From Erysipelotrichaceae bacterium (GTDB lineage: Bacteria > Bacillota_I > Bacilli_A > Erysipelotrichales > Erysipelotrichaceae), in NCBI GenBank assembly GCA_017511325.1, contig JAFWKS010000099.1, positions 1 to 8,317 of the forward strand: a DNA stretch of 8,317 nucleotides. The letters run 5' to 3'. Below the pieces are notes generated by a model. That model did no database searches and was not told the origin of the DNA. It saw only the letters and a program-made list of their open reading frames with translations. Made by a program: the position numbers and the translations under genes. Shown here piece after piece: positions 1-6,311 of the stretch; positions within the stretch are counted from its first letter, which is position 1; each line of letters opens with the position of its first letter.

Positions 1-219
1 ATGCCAAGCAGCGAATTCGATCAAGGCTCTTGATATGATTTCCTTTACGGTAATGAAGATAAATTCGTCGCAGTACCTGGTACTTCGGATAAAGAAAGAA
101 CACGATACTTAAATGTCCTTGCCGATATGGGCAACAAGATCATCAGAGTAAGATCAGGCAAGGTTGAATCGATCAAATACAACAAGAAACCTATGAAGGC
201 TGAGGATATAGAATACTAA
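1..219 (+). pseudogene. 3' end of an ABC exporter ATPase gene, frame-disrupted (partial at left edge)
   Basis: The frame that ends in TAA at 217-219 encodes a tail containing LADMGNKIIRVRSGKV, then ESIKYNKKP and a terminal AEDIEY. This matches the C-terminal strand and tail of MacB-type ATPases (commonly ...MADRVIRIRDGKI... ending in IEW) that sit just before FtsX-type permeases. The stop is one base before the permease ATG, the usual ATPase-permease arrangement. Reading the same frame leftward meets an in-frame TGA at 31-33. In the next frame the bases just before it read ALD, which could be the D-loop. Restoring one T in GATAT (32-36) would join ALD to YDFLYGNEDKF, so a single-base deletion is a simple explanation. 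However, no convincing Walker B lies upstream, and the H-loop histidine is not visible (Tyr at 106-108 is the nearest counterpart). The options are a decayed ATPase gene, a sequence error, or a divergent protein. Family assignment is inference from the tail and context. Confidence 0.5.
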
Positions 220-220
220 G

Positions 221-3121
221 ATGTTCAGAATAGAGACTTTCAGACTGATTGTAAAGACATTCAGACGTTTTCTGTCACTGACACTTATCGTTATGATTGG
301 TGCCGGTTTTATGATGGGACTGATGTCGACTTCTACCGTTTTAAGGGGAAGCATTGATATATACTACGATGAATATGATCTCAACGATCTCGTGATCTAT
401 TCTCCTTACGGATTCTGTGATGAGGACTATCGGACTATCTCCTCAACTGATGGCGTATCAAATGTTTTTGCCTCCAAAGAGATCGACTGCCATGGCCTTC
501 ACGAAAAAGGAGAAAGCGTCACATACAGAGTATCAGAACTAAGCAGGAAAAACAGTCAGTTTAAACTCGTTGAAGGAAGAATACCAAAAGAAAACGATGA
601 GTGTTTATTCCTAAGGAACGATATGGCCCATGTATACAAACTTGGCGATACGATCACTCTTAGCTACGGCAATAACGATATAAATGATTATCTTTCCAAC
701 TCGAAGTATACGATCGTCGGATTCTATGAATCCCCTAACTATATGAGTAAGATCAAAGGTGCTTCAAACTTTAATAACGAGGAGCTTGAGTGTGGAATTC
801 TCGTCCCCAACGTCAACTTCATCTCTGACTACTACACCACGATGTATGTGACTCTTGAAGGAGCCAGGGATATCCTTTCCAATACTGACGAATATGATAA
901 ATACATCGAAGAAAAAAGAGTGGATCTTGAAAACATCGTCGCCAAGCAGCAGTCCTATCTAAGAGATAAGCTCATAGCTGAAGCAACAGAGACGCTGGAC
1001 GCCAACGAACAGCTCTTCGTGCAGATCAGGGATGAAGGCAAGAAACAGCTTGATGATGCCAAGAAGCAGCTTGATGAAGCCCATATCCAGATCATAGCCT
1101 ATGAAGCTCAGCTCAATACCCTGGATGCATTGGTAAGATCCTTGCAGTCAGCCATTGAAGCGGATATGGGAGTCTTCAGTGATATCCATGACTTTACAGC
1201 CGATATAGAGACAGACATCGATCATTTCCTGGAACTGCTGGGATTAAACGGTCACTATCCTGTATCAGGCACCATGGAATATCTCTACAGTGAATACAAC
1301 AAGGCCATCGCTCAGTATAACTCCGTCAAAGGACAGCTTAACGGTGCCAAGGCACAGTATGAAGAAGGATTGAAGAAATACGAGGAATCCCTTGTCAAAT
1401 ATGAAAAGGAAATAGCTGAAGGTGAACAGCAGCTCAAGCTGGCCAGAGCTCAGCTAAATGATCTTCCTAAATCACAGTGGATAATCCTCAATCGTGACCA
1501 GCAGTATTCCACCATGATGTACAAGAATACCTGTCAGCAGATGGGCACAGTTGGCTTATACATGCCTATCATGTTCTTCCTGGTAGCTGCTCTAGTCTGC
1601 CTGACCACCATGAAGCGACTTGTCGACGAACAAAGAGGACAGATCGGCATCTATGTAGCCTTAGGCTATTCCAATATCCAGATCATCGGAAAGTATGTCA
1701 GCTATGCCATGCTTGCTTCTCTAGCCGGTGGTATAACAGGCATCATCATCGGACAGGCACTTTTTCCAAGCGTCATATATGTTACCTGGCGCATGATGTA
1801 TTATCTTCCTCCAATGAAGATAATGTTCCCGATGAATTACGCTCTTATCTCCGTAGGATCGTTTTCGGTGCTTATGACATCGATTACAGCCTATGTCGTG
1901 CATAATTGCGTCAAAGATGTTCCGGCTTCCCTGATGCGTCCTGTAGCCCCAAAAAAAGGCAAGATCATTTTCTTGCAAAGGATCCCTTTCATCTGGAATA
2001 TGCTTTCATTTACTTCCAAGATCACTGCCAGAAATATCTTCCGCTATAAATCACGTTTCCTGATGACCATTGCCGGTATAGCCGGCTGTACCGGTCTTTT
2101 GATCCTCGGTTTTGGCGTCAAGGATTCTGTGAGCGACGTTCTGGGGATCCAGTATAGAGATATCTTCTGCTACAACGATATCATTTATTTCAAAAATGAT
2201 GAACATATCAAAGAGAACCTGGAAATACTTGAGAATTCTGAAAATGTCGATTATGCCGCGACATATATGGAATATACTACCAGAGCATATATAAACGGCA
2301 ACGAAAAAACCGTCAATACCGTCATCGTCGATCCGCTCGATTACTATACGCTGTTCGATCTGAAGGAAACAGACAAGAAGACCCCGATCAGACTTAATAA
2401 CGATGGTGTCATCGTTTCTGAACAGTTTGCGAAAAACAACAGTCTAAAGATCGGTGATCGCATAACCATCGAATCGAAAAACAGGATCAAACAAGATGTC
2501 GTGATCGCCAATATCTGTGAGATGTATTTCCAGCATTATATCTTCATGTCTGATACCCTCTACAGCAACACCTTCGATGAAGATATCACTAAAACTTCCA
2601 TCGCTGTATTGACTGATGACGATGAAGCTGTAAGGAATATCGCCAAAACTCTTAAGGACTACACTTCAGTAATAAGCACTTCATATTATCTTGATTCCTT
2701 CAGCAATATGATCGAGGCTTTGAATCTGGTCATTCTGGTCATCATCCTGGTCGCCGGATCATTAGCCTTCGTCGTGCTGGTAAACCTGACGCAGGTAAAC
2801 ATATCCGAAAGGATCAGAGAGATCGCGACGCTGAAGGTACTCGGCTTTAATGATCATGAAGTCAATATGTACATCTTCAAGGAGATCCTGTTATTGAGCG
2901 TCATCGGCTGTTTTGCCGGTGTACCGGTCGGCTTTATCGAACATCACTTCATCATGACAGCTTTGAATATGGAGATGATCATGTTTGCCATGACCATCAA
3001 ATTCGTTTCTATCATCTTGTCATTCATGATCACGATCATCTTTACGATCATCGTATTGTTCTTTATGAGAAAACCGCTGCGCGAAGTAAACATGATCGAA
3101 TCATTAAAGAGTGTAGATTAG
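221..3121 (+). CDS. FtsX/MacB-type ABC transporter permease with long coiled-coil extracytoplasmic domain
   Basis: A 966-residue inner-membrane permease of the FtsX family, expected to pair with an ATPase and move or extract envelope substrates or act mechanically on the envelope. A basic N-terminus (FRRF, 14-17) leads into TM1 (about 17-35). Extracytoplasmic part one covers about 40-440 and includes two heptad-rich helical stretches (about 225-310 and 355-415, e.g. KKQLDDAKKQLDEA). TM2-4 lie near 445-463, 490-515 and 540-560. A cytoplasmic linker ends in ARNIFRYKSRF (603-613) before TM5 (about 612-632). A second MacB-like soluble domain (about 640-825) precedes TM6-8 (830-855, 885-905, 925-948). 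Two FtsX signatures are visible: DEQRGQIGIYVALGY (469-483) and REIATLKVLGF (866-876). The ATG is one base after the upstream stop. GAGGA (202-206) is a rather distant ribosome site, so translational coupling is likely. The substrate is unknown. The reading frame is intact even though the neighbouring ATPase frame looks broken. Confidence 0.93.
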   Translation: MFRIETFRLIVKTFRRFLSLTLIVMIGAGFMMGLMSTSTVLRGSIDIYYDEYDLNDLVIYSPYGFCDEDYRTISSTDGVSNVFASKEIDCHGLHEKGESVTYRVSELSRKNSQFKLVEGRIPKENDECLFLRNDMAHVYKLGDTITLSYGNNDINDYLSNSKYTIVGFYESPNYMSKIKGASNFNNEELECGILVPNVNFISDYYTTMYVTLEGARDILSNTDEYDKYIEEKRVDLENIVAKQQSYLRDKLIAEATETLDANEQLFVQIRDEGKKQLDDAKKQLDEAHIQIIAYEAQLNTLDALVRSLQSAIEADMGVFSDIHDFTADIETDIDHFLELLGLNGHYPVSGTMEYLYSEYNKAIAQYNSVKGQLNGAKAQYEEGLKKYEESLVKYEKEIAEGEQQLKLARAQLNDLPKSQWIILNRDQQYSTMMYKNTCQQMGTVGLYMPIMFFLVAALVCLTTMKRLVDEQRGQIGIYVALGYSNIQIIGKYVSYAMLASLAGGITGIIIGQALFPSVIYVTWRMMYYLPPMKIMFPMNYALISVGSFSVLMTSITAYVVHNCVKDVPASLMRPVAPKKGKIIFLQRIPFIWNMLSFTSKITARNIFRYKSRFLMTIAGIAGCTGLLILGFGVKDSVSDVLGIQYRDIFCYNDIIYFKNDEHIKENLEILENSENVDYAATYMEYTTRAYINGNEKTVNTVIVDPLDYYTLFDLKETDKKTPIRLNNDGVIVSEQFAKNNSLKIGDRITIESKNRIKQDVVIANICEMYFQHYIFMSDTLYSNTFDEDITKTSIAVLTDDDEAVRNIAKTLKDYTSVISTSYYLDSFSNMIEALNLVILVIILVAGSLAFVVLVNLTQVNISERIREIATLKVLGFNDHEVNMYIFKEILLLSVIGCFAGVPVGFIEHHFIMTALNMEMIMFAMTIKFVSIILSFMITIIFTIIVLFFMRKPLREVNMIESLKSVD

Positions 3122-3147
3122 AAAAGAGGAACTAAGTTCCTCTTTTT
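3122..3147. terminator. Bidirectional intrinsic terminator between convergent units
   Basis: An 11-bp perfect stem pairs AAAAGAGGAAC (3122-3132) with GTTCCTCTTTT (3136-3146) around a TAA loop. T-runs occur on both strands (3143-3147 on plus; complement of 3122-3125 on minus). It starts at the base after the permease stop and lies 8 bases beyond the nucleotidyltransferase stop, so one hairpin can serve both converging units. Confidence 0.88.
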
Positions 3148-3154
3148 GGTTTAT

Positions 3155-3868
3155 CTATTTGATCGTTTCCAGCTGATTGACTCTCTGATAGCTTTCAAGA
3201 TCGCCGATATCATATCTCTTGCCCGGCATCCTGTAGGCGTGCATACGGACTTTTTTTGAAAGCCAGGCCGCAAATGATCCCGGTGCATCATATCCGCATC
3301 CTTCAGCTAAAGCTTCATTGATCCTTTTGAGATCTTCCAGCTTATAGAAATAGAACGGCGGAACTGCCAGATCACCTTTAGGCTCTGCTGGTTTTTCTTC
3401 ATATGAAGTGATCAGATCATTCTCGTCGACCGTGATGACAGCTGTCTTCTGTAAAGCTTTCAGGCTATTTTCTTCATGACACATGACACAGGAAGTATCC
3501 TTTTTCAAGGCATAGTTCACAAAGCCTTTCAAAGAGAAATCCAGAAGATTATCTCCAGCCATGACCAGGCAATCACTTCCAACGCTTCTTGCGGCCAGTT
3601 CAATATCTCTTACTGCACCCAGCCTTGTTTCATTGCTTGAAGTACCGTCATCGATGATCCTGACTCTTTTTCCTTTTACCCAGTTCAGGAAATGATCGAA
3701 GAACTTGTGATTGGTTACGACGATAAACTCTTCGATGTCTTCCTCTATATCTTCGATCAGCCAGTCGAGGATCGGTTTGCCTTTTACTTCCAGTAACGGT
3801 TTAGGGAAATTTTCTGTCAAAGGATATAGTCTGGTCGCATATCCTGCCGCGACGATGATACACTTCAT
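3155..3868 (-). CDS. Sugar-phosphate nucleotidyltransferase (NTP_transferase family)
   Basis: A 237-residue cytoplasmic enzyme of the nucleotidyl transferase family (PF00483 type), which joins a sugar-1-phosphate to an NTP to give an NDP-sugar and pyrophosphate. The N-terminal nucleotide-binding signature is AAGYATRLYPLT (7-18) followed by PKPLLEV (22-28), close to the usual GxGTRLxPLT...PKxLxPV. GDN (105-107) supplies the expected metal-binding Asp106, EKP (158-160) is the typical sugar-binding segment, and YDIGD (219-223) supplies the second metal Asp region. The length suits a bare catalytic domain without the left-handed helix of GlmU-type enzymes. Its ATG overlaps the kinase TGA as ATGA, with GGAG about 9 bases upstream, indicating translational coupling. 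It is last in the operon and presumably uses the product of the kinase. Which NTP and sugar it accepts cannot be read from the sequence; a RmlA-like or LicC-like specificity is possible. Confidence 0.9.
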   Translation of the reverse strand: MKCIIVAAGYATRLYPLTENFPKPLLEVKGKPILDWLIEDIEEDIEEFIVVTNHKFFDHFLNWVKGKRVRIIDDGTSSNETRLGAVRDIELAARSVGSDCLVMAGDNLLDFSLKGFVNYALKKDTSCVMCHEENSLKALQKTAVITVDENDLITSYEEKPAEPKGDLAVPPFYFYKLEDLKRINEALAEGCGYDAPGSFAAWLSKKVRMHAYRMPGKRYDIGDLESYQRVNQLETIK

Positions 3869-5037
3869 AGCTTTACTCCATCAGCGCTCTCACAGATATG
3901 GAACGAATACTTTCCTTTCAATTCAGGAAAGGACTTCAGATATTCTTCGCCGACCTTGGCTTCAATGCTTTCGGCGTATTTCGGATCGATCAAAGCCATG
4001 CAGCAGCCTTTGAAACCGGCACCGGAGAAGCGACCGCCGTAAATACCTTCGGTCTTGGTCATGATGTCATAGAGCCTGATCAGTTCAGGACAGCCGCATT
4101 CATAGTTTCTGATACTGCTGAGTCCTGATTCAAAGACCAGCTTTCCGTAATTTTTCAGATCACCATTGCGCCAGTATTCACCGCCCATGCGCGCTCTGTT
4201 TATTTCGCTGTAGAAATGATCGGCACGCTTGCGGAAATTCTCCGGAAGTCTGTCACGGTATTCCTCGTAAATCTTCTGATCGACATCACGAAGTCTTGTA
4301 TCCTTGAATTTGCCGTATTCGCTGTTGCTGTAGGCAAGAAGTGAATAAGCTGCAGCCTTGCATTCGTCCTGGCGCAGATTGTATTTGGAATTGCTCAAGG
4401 AACGCTGCAGGCCTGAAAAGAAGATCGCGACCTTGAAATCAGGCATCTGTTCATTCTTTTCTATGAGCTCATATGAATCATCCAGACAGTCCAGATAAAG
4501 AAGATGATCCTTGCGGCACAGCACTTCACACGACTGGTCGAGTTTACCGCAGTTTACTCCTACATACTCGTTTTCAGCGAGTTTTGCCATATTGATGACT
4601 TCCCATGGTTCAAGTTTTATTTCATTGACTTTTGCCAGTGCAGTCAGAAAAACGATGATGACAGAAGCCGATGAAGACAGTCCGCCGATCGGCAGGCTTC
4701 CTTCGATCACCGCTGAAAGGCCTGTCTTAAGTTTATAGTTGTTTGCCAACTGCTTTGCTGCTCCTCTTAGATGATCGGCCCAGTCTCCGACTTTTTCCTC
4801 CGGAATTCCGTTGATATGAAACTGCGCTCTTTTATCAAAATTCAAGGAAGTCAATTCCACGATCCCGTTAAGTTTAGGACTGAACACGATCTCGATGCCC
4901 TTATCGATTGCCAGACCGTTTATTATGCCGTTCTGGTGATCGATGTGCGCGCCTAAAGGTGATATGCGGTACGGACAGAAAGAGCTGTACTGCGGCTGTT
5001 TATGATATATTTCCTGATATTTCTCAAATGCGCCCAT
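3865..5037 (-). CDS. GHMP-family sugar kinase, galacturonokinase/galactokinase-like
   Basis: A 390-residue cytoplasmic kinase of the GHMP superfamily, predicted to phosphorylate the anomeric hydroxyl of a sugar with ATP to give sugar-1-phosphate. Motif 1 is PYRISPLGAHIDHQNG (22-37), the counterpart of the galactokinase GRVNLIGEHTDYNGG signature. Motif 2, the ATP phosphate loop, is PIGGLSSSAS (116-125). GKLDQS (164-169) carries the likely catalytic base Asp167. Motif 3 is GGRFSGAGFKGCC (334-346). Motif 1, the NYECG segment (311-315) and motif 3 recall plant galacturonokinase more than ordinary GalK; this is from memory of the family, not a search. In particular Ala30 sits where galactokinases have the sugar-contacting Glu of GEH, which could favour a uronate. 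The start ATG has AAAGGAA about 8 bases upstream, lies 2 bases after the DUF4236 stop, and the 3' end overlaps the nucleotidyltransferase start. Galacturonate, glucuronate or galactose are all possible substrates. Confidence 0.88.
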   Translation of the reverse strand: MGAFEKYQEIYHKQPQYSSFCPYRISPLGAHIDHQNGIINGLAIDKGIEIVFSPKLNGIVELTSLNFDKRAQFHINGIPEEKVGDWADHLRGAAKQLANNYKLKTGLSAVIEGSLPIGGLSSSASVIIVFLTALAKVNEIKLEPWEVINMAKLAENEYVGVNCGKLDQSCEVLCRKDHLLYLDCLDDSYELIEKNEQMPDFKVAIFFSGLQRSLSNSKYNLRQDECKAAAYSLLAYSNSEYGKFKDTRLRDVDQKIYEEYRDRLPENFRKRADHFYSEINRARMGGEYWRNGDLKNYGKLVFESGLSSIRNYECGCPELIRLYDIMTKTEGIYGGRFSGAGFKGCCMALIDPKYAESIEAKVGEEYLKSFPELKGKYSFHICESADGVKL

Positions 5038-5039
5038 TT

Positions 5040-6203
5040 TTATTCCTTTATCAGGCGCAGAGCCTGCTTGAGATATTCACCGCTGGTCTCGTAGTGATAC
5101 TCGCTGAGTTTCGGCAAGATCGCATCTATTTCAGCTTTCTTGTAACCAAATTCCTTTAAGCCAAGAGCGGCTTCTTCCACCAGCGAATTGGTCTTGATGG
5201 TGATCTTTGTTTCATATGGCTTGATCGCCTTGAATGCAAAGGTCTTTGACAGATTGATCCGATTGTCGAAGCTCAGAACGAATTTAAACAGGTCATCGAG
5301 CTTGCTGAGATCGGTCTTTTCAAAGATGTCTCTTGTATATCTGACAGAATAAAGATAATGATCGACCAAATCTCCGTTTTTATCTCTGATCGTCGTAAAG
5401 CCGGACATGACGATCTCATCAATGAAAGAAGACAGATTGAAATAGTTGGCGCTTAAAAAGACACCAAGGCTCAAGACCATGCGGGCATATTCCCCCTTGA
5501 GTTCCATACTCTTTTTGTTTCTGTAAACAACTTTGCCGTTTGAATAAGTCGGATAGCTTGTTTCAAGATCTTCGATCTCCGGCAGATCAAGGTCGACATA
5601 GAGCACATTGTCTTCAAGTTCATAGTTGACTCTGACATCATACGCCAGAGAAAGATTGTTCATGAATGAGCTTACGAGGCTTTCAACGATATCTTCATCG
5701 CCCTGCATAGAAAGATTATAGATCTCTTTGTTCATGCCTTCTTCAAGTCCATCGACAAATTTTGTGAACTGTTTTTTATTCATGACATTGTCGGTATATT
5801 TATGAAGATTGATCGTAGCTTCCAGATTGTTTCTGTATTCTTCGACAACATCTCTCTCAATGTTTTCTTCCTGGTAGACATTTTCATTAACGAAATTGTT
5901 TTCAATCTCTTCATAGCCTTTTTTCCTTAAAGAAGAGGTCTTATTTACGACTACGGTCTCCTGCTTCTTTACGGAGTTATTCTTTTTCTTTGAAGAAGAA
6001 CTGCCGCCGGCTATCTTCTGACGGTATGAGAGTCCGGTTCCACTGATGCCTAAGGCATTAGGAGAAAGATTGAGATACGTACCTCTGCCGCCGATGTTTA
6101 CTGAAGCACCTCTTTTGCCTACTGTGGCACTGAGACCATTTTTTGAAAAATTGAGTTTTAAGAAATTGTTGATTTTGATCGATTTAGCAAACCTAATTCC
6201 CAT
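5040..6203 (-). CDS. DUF4236-domain protein with unclassified central region and RuvA-domain-III/UBA-like C-terminus
   Basis: A 387-residue protein of unknown function. Residues 1 to about 60 match the DUF4236 pattern: RFAKSIKI, LNFSKNGLSATVGKRGASVNIGGRG, then a Gly-rich GISGTGLSY. A Ser/Lys-rich linker follows (GGSSSSKKKNNSVKK, about 66-80). About 110-350 is a mixed alpha/beta region without a domain name I can give, including LYVDLDLPEIEDL and a stretch rich in aromatic residues. The last 45 residues (EEAALGLKEFGYKKAEIDAI...GEYLKQALRLI) resemble the three-helix domain III of RuvA, a UBA-like fold. There is no signal peptide or membrane segment, so it is probably cytoplasmic. I chose ATG at 6201-6203 over the in-frame GTG at 6210-6212 because GGAAGGTGA sits at the right distance from the ATG while the GTG lies inside it, and because DUF4236 proteins begin MGLRF-like. 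It heads the operon with the kinase and nucleotidyltransferase. No functional claim is made. Confidence 0.85.
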   Translation of the reverse strand: MGIRFAKSIKINNFLKLNFSKNGLSATVGKRGASVNIGGRGTYLNLSPNALGISGTGLSYRQKIAGGSSSSKKKNNSVKKQETVVVNKTSSLRKKGYEEIENNFVNENVYQEENIERDVVEEYRNNLEATINLHKYTDNVMNKKQFTKFVDGLEEGMNKEIYNLSMQGDEDIVESLVSSFMNNLSLAYDVRVNYELEDNVLYVDLDLPEIEDLETSYPTYSNGKVVYRNKKSMELKGEYARMVLSLGVFLSANYFNLSSFIDEIVMSGFTTIRDKNGDLVDHYLYSVRYTRDIFEKTDLSKLDDLFKFVLSFDNRINLSKTFAFKAIKPYETKITIKTNSLVEEAALGLKEFGYKKAEIDAILPKLSEYHYETSGEYLKQALRLIKE

Positions 6204-6217
6204 GTTTGTCACCTTCC
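6204..6217 (-). promoter_or_regulatory. Ribosome binding site that decides the DUF4236 start
   Basis: On the minus strand the sequence is GGAAGGTGACAAAC then ATG. GGAAGGTGA is a near-complete complement of the 16S 3' end and leaves about 5 bases to the ATG. The alternative GTG start lies within this site, so it is unlikely to be used. Confidence 0.75.
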
Positions 6218-6224
6218 TTTAAAA

Positions 6225-6233
6225 ATTATATCA
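6225..6233 (-). promoter_or_regulatory. Extended -10 promoter for the DUF4236-kinase-nucleotidyltransferase operon
   Basis: The minus strand reads TGATATAAT, a consensus -10 hexamer TATAAT (6225-6230) preceded by TG one base upstream, i.e. an extended -10. No good -35 is seen at 17 bases (ATAAAA), which the TG motif could compensate. Transcription would start near 6218, giving a leader of only about 15 bases that is mostly the ribosome site. No other promoter is evident in the operon because the downstream genes abut or overlap. Confidence 0.65.
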
Positions 6234-6262
6234 ATTATCTATCGCGTTTTTATTCTCTGCGC

Positions 6263-6279
6263 TGTCACTATTAGTAACA
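6263..6279. promoter_or_regulatory. Operator-like 17-bp imperfect palindrome
   Basis: TGTCACT and AGTAACA flank ATT. The arms are complementary at 6 of 7 positions, or all 7 if a G-U wobble is allowed in RNA. It lies roughly 45-61 bases upstream of the predicted start site of the DUF4236 operon and beyond the T-tail of the neighbouring terminator. The symmetry and position suit a dimeric regulator, most simply an activator. No matching regulator is in the window, so this is tentative. Confidence 0.35.
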
Positions 6280-6283
6280 AAAT

Positions 6284-6311
6284 AAAAAAGCAGAGATCGT
6301 TCTCTCTGCTT
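6284..6311 (-). terminator. Intrinsic terminator of the surface-protein gene
   Basis: The stem pairs AAGCAGAGA (6288-6296) with TCTCTGCTT (6303-6311), 9 bp, with a 6-base loop. On the minus strand it is followed by a run of Ts (complement of 6284-6289). The stem overlaps the TAA stop codon (6310-6312). It separates this gene from the DUF4236 operon promoter. Confidence 0.88.

Noticed and set aside
31..33. TGA read as tryptophan or selenocysteine, giving an uninterrupted upstream gene
   Set aside because: The kinase ends in TGA inside a classic ATGA overlap with the next gene, and tryptophan is encoded by TGG in the long genes here. No SECIS-like hairpin is evident. A frameshift or nonsense change is simpler.
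1721..1978. Minus-strand open frame inside the permease gene
   Set aside because: It lies wholly inside a confident gene on the other strand, lacks a ribosome site, and its translation shows no family features.
4511..5159. Plus-strand open frames over the kinase gene
   Set aside because: They are antisense shadows of strongly biased codons in the kinase, with no ribosome site or recognisable motif.
6210..6212. GTG as the DUF4236 protein start
   Set aside because: It sits inside the ribosome binding site for the ATG three codons later, and the family starts MGxRF.
6213..6309. Riboswitch, small RNA or tRNA in the intergenic space
   Set aside because: The 97 bases are accounted for by a terminator, a palindrome and a promoter, with too little room for a structured leader.
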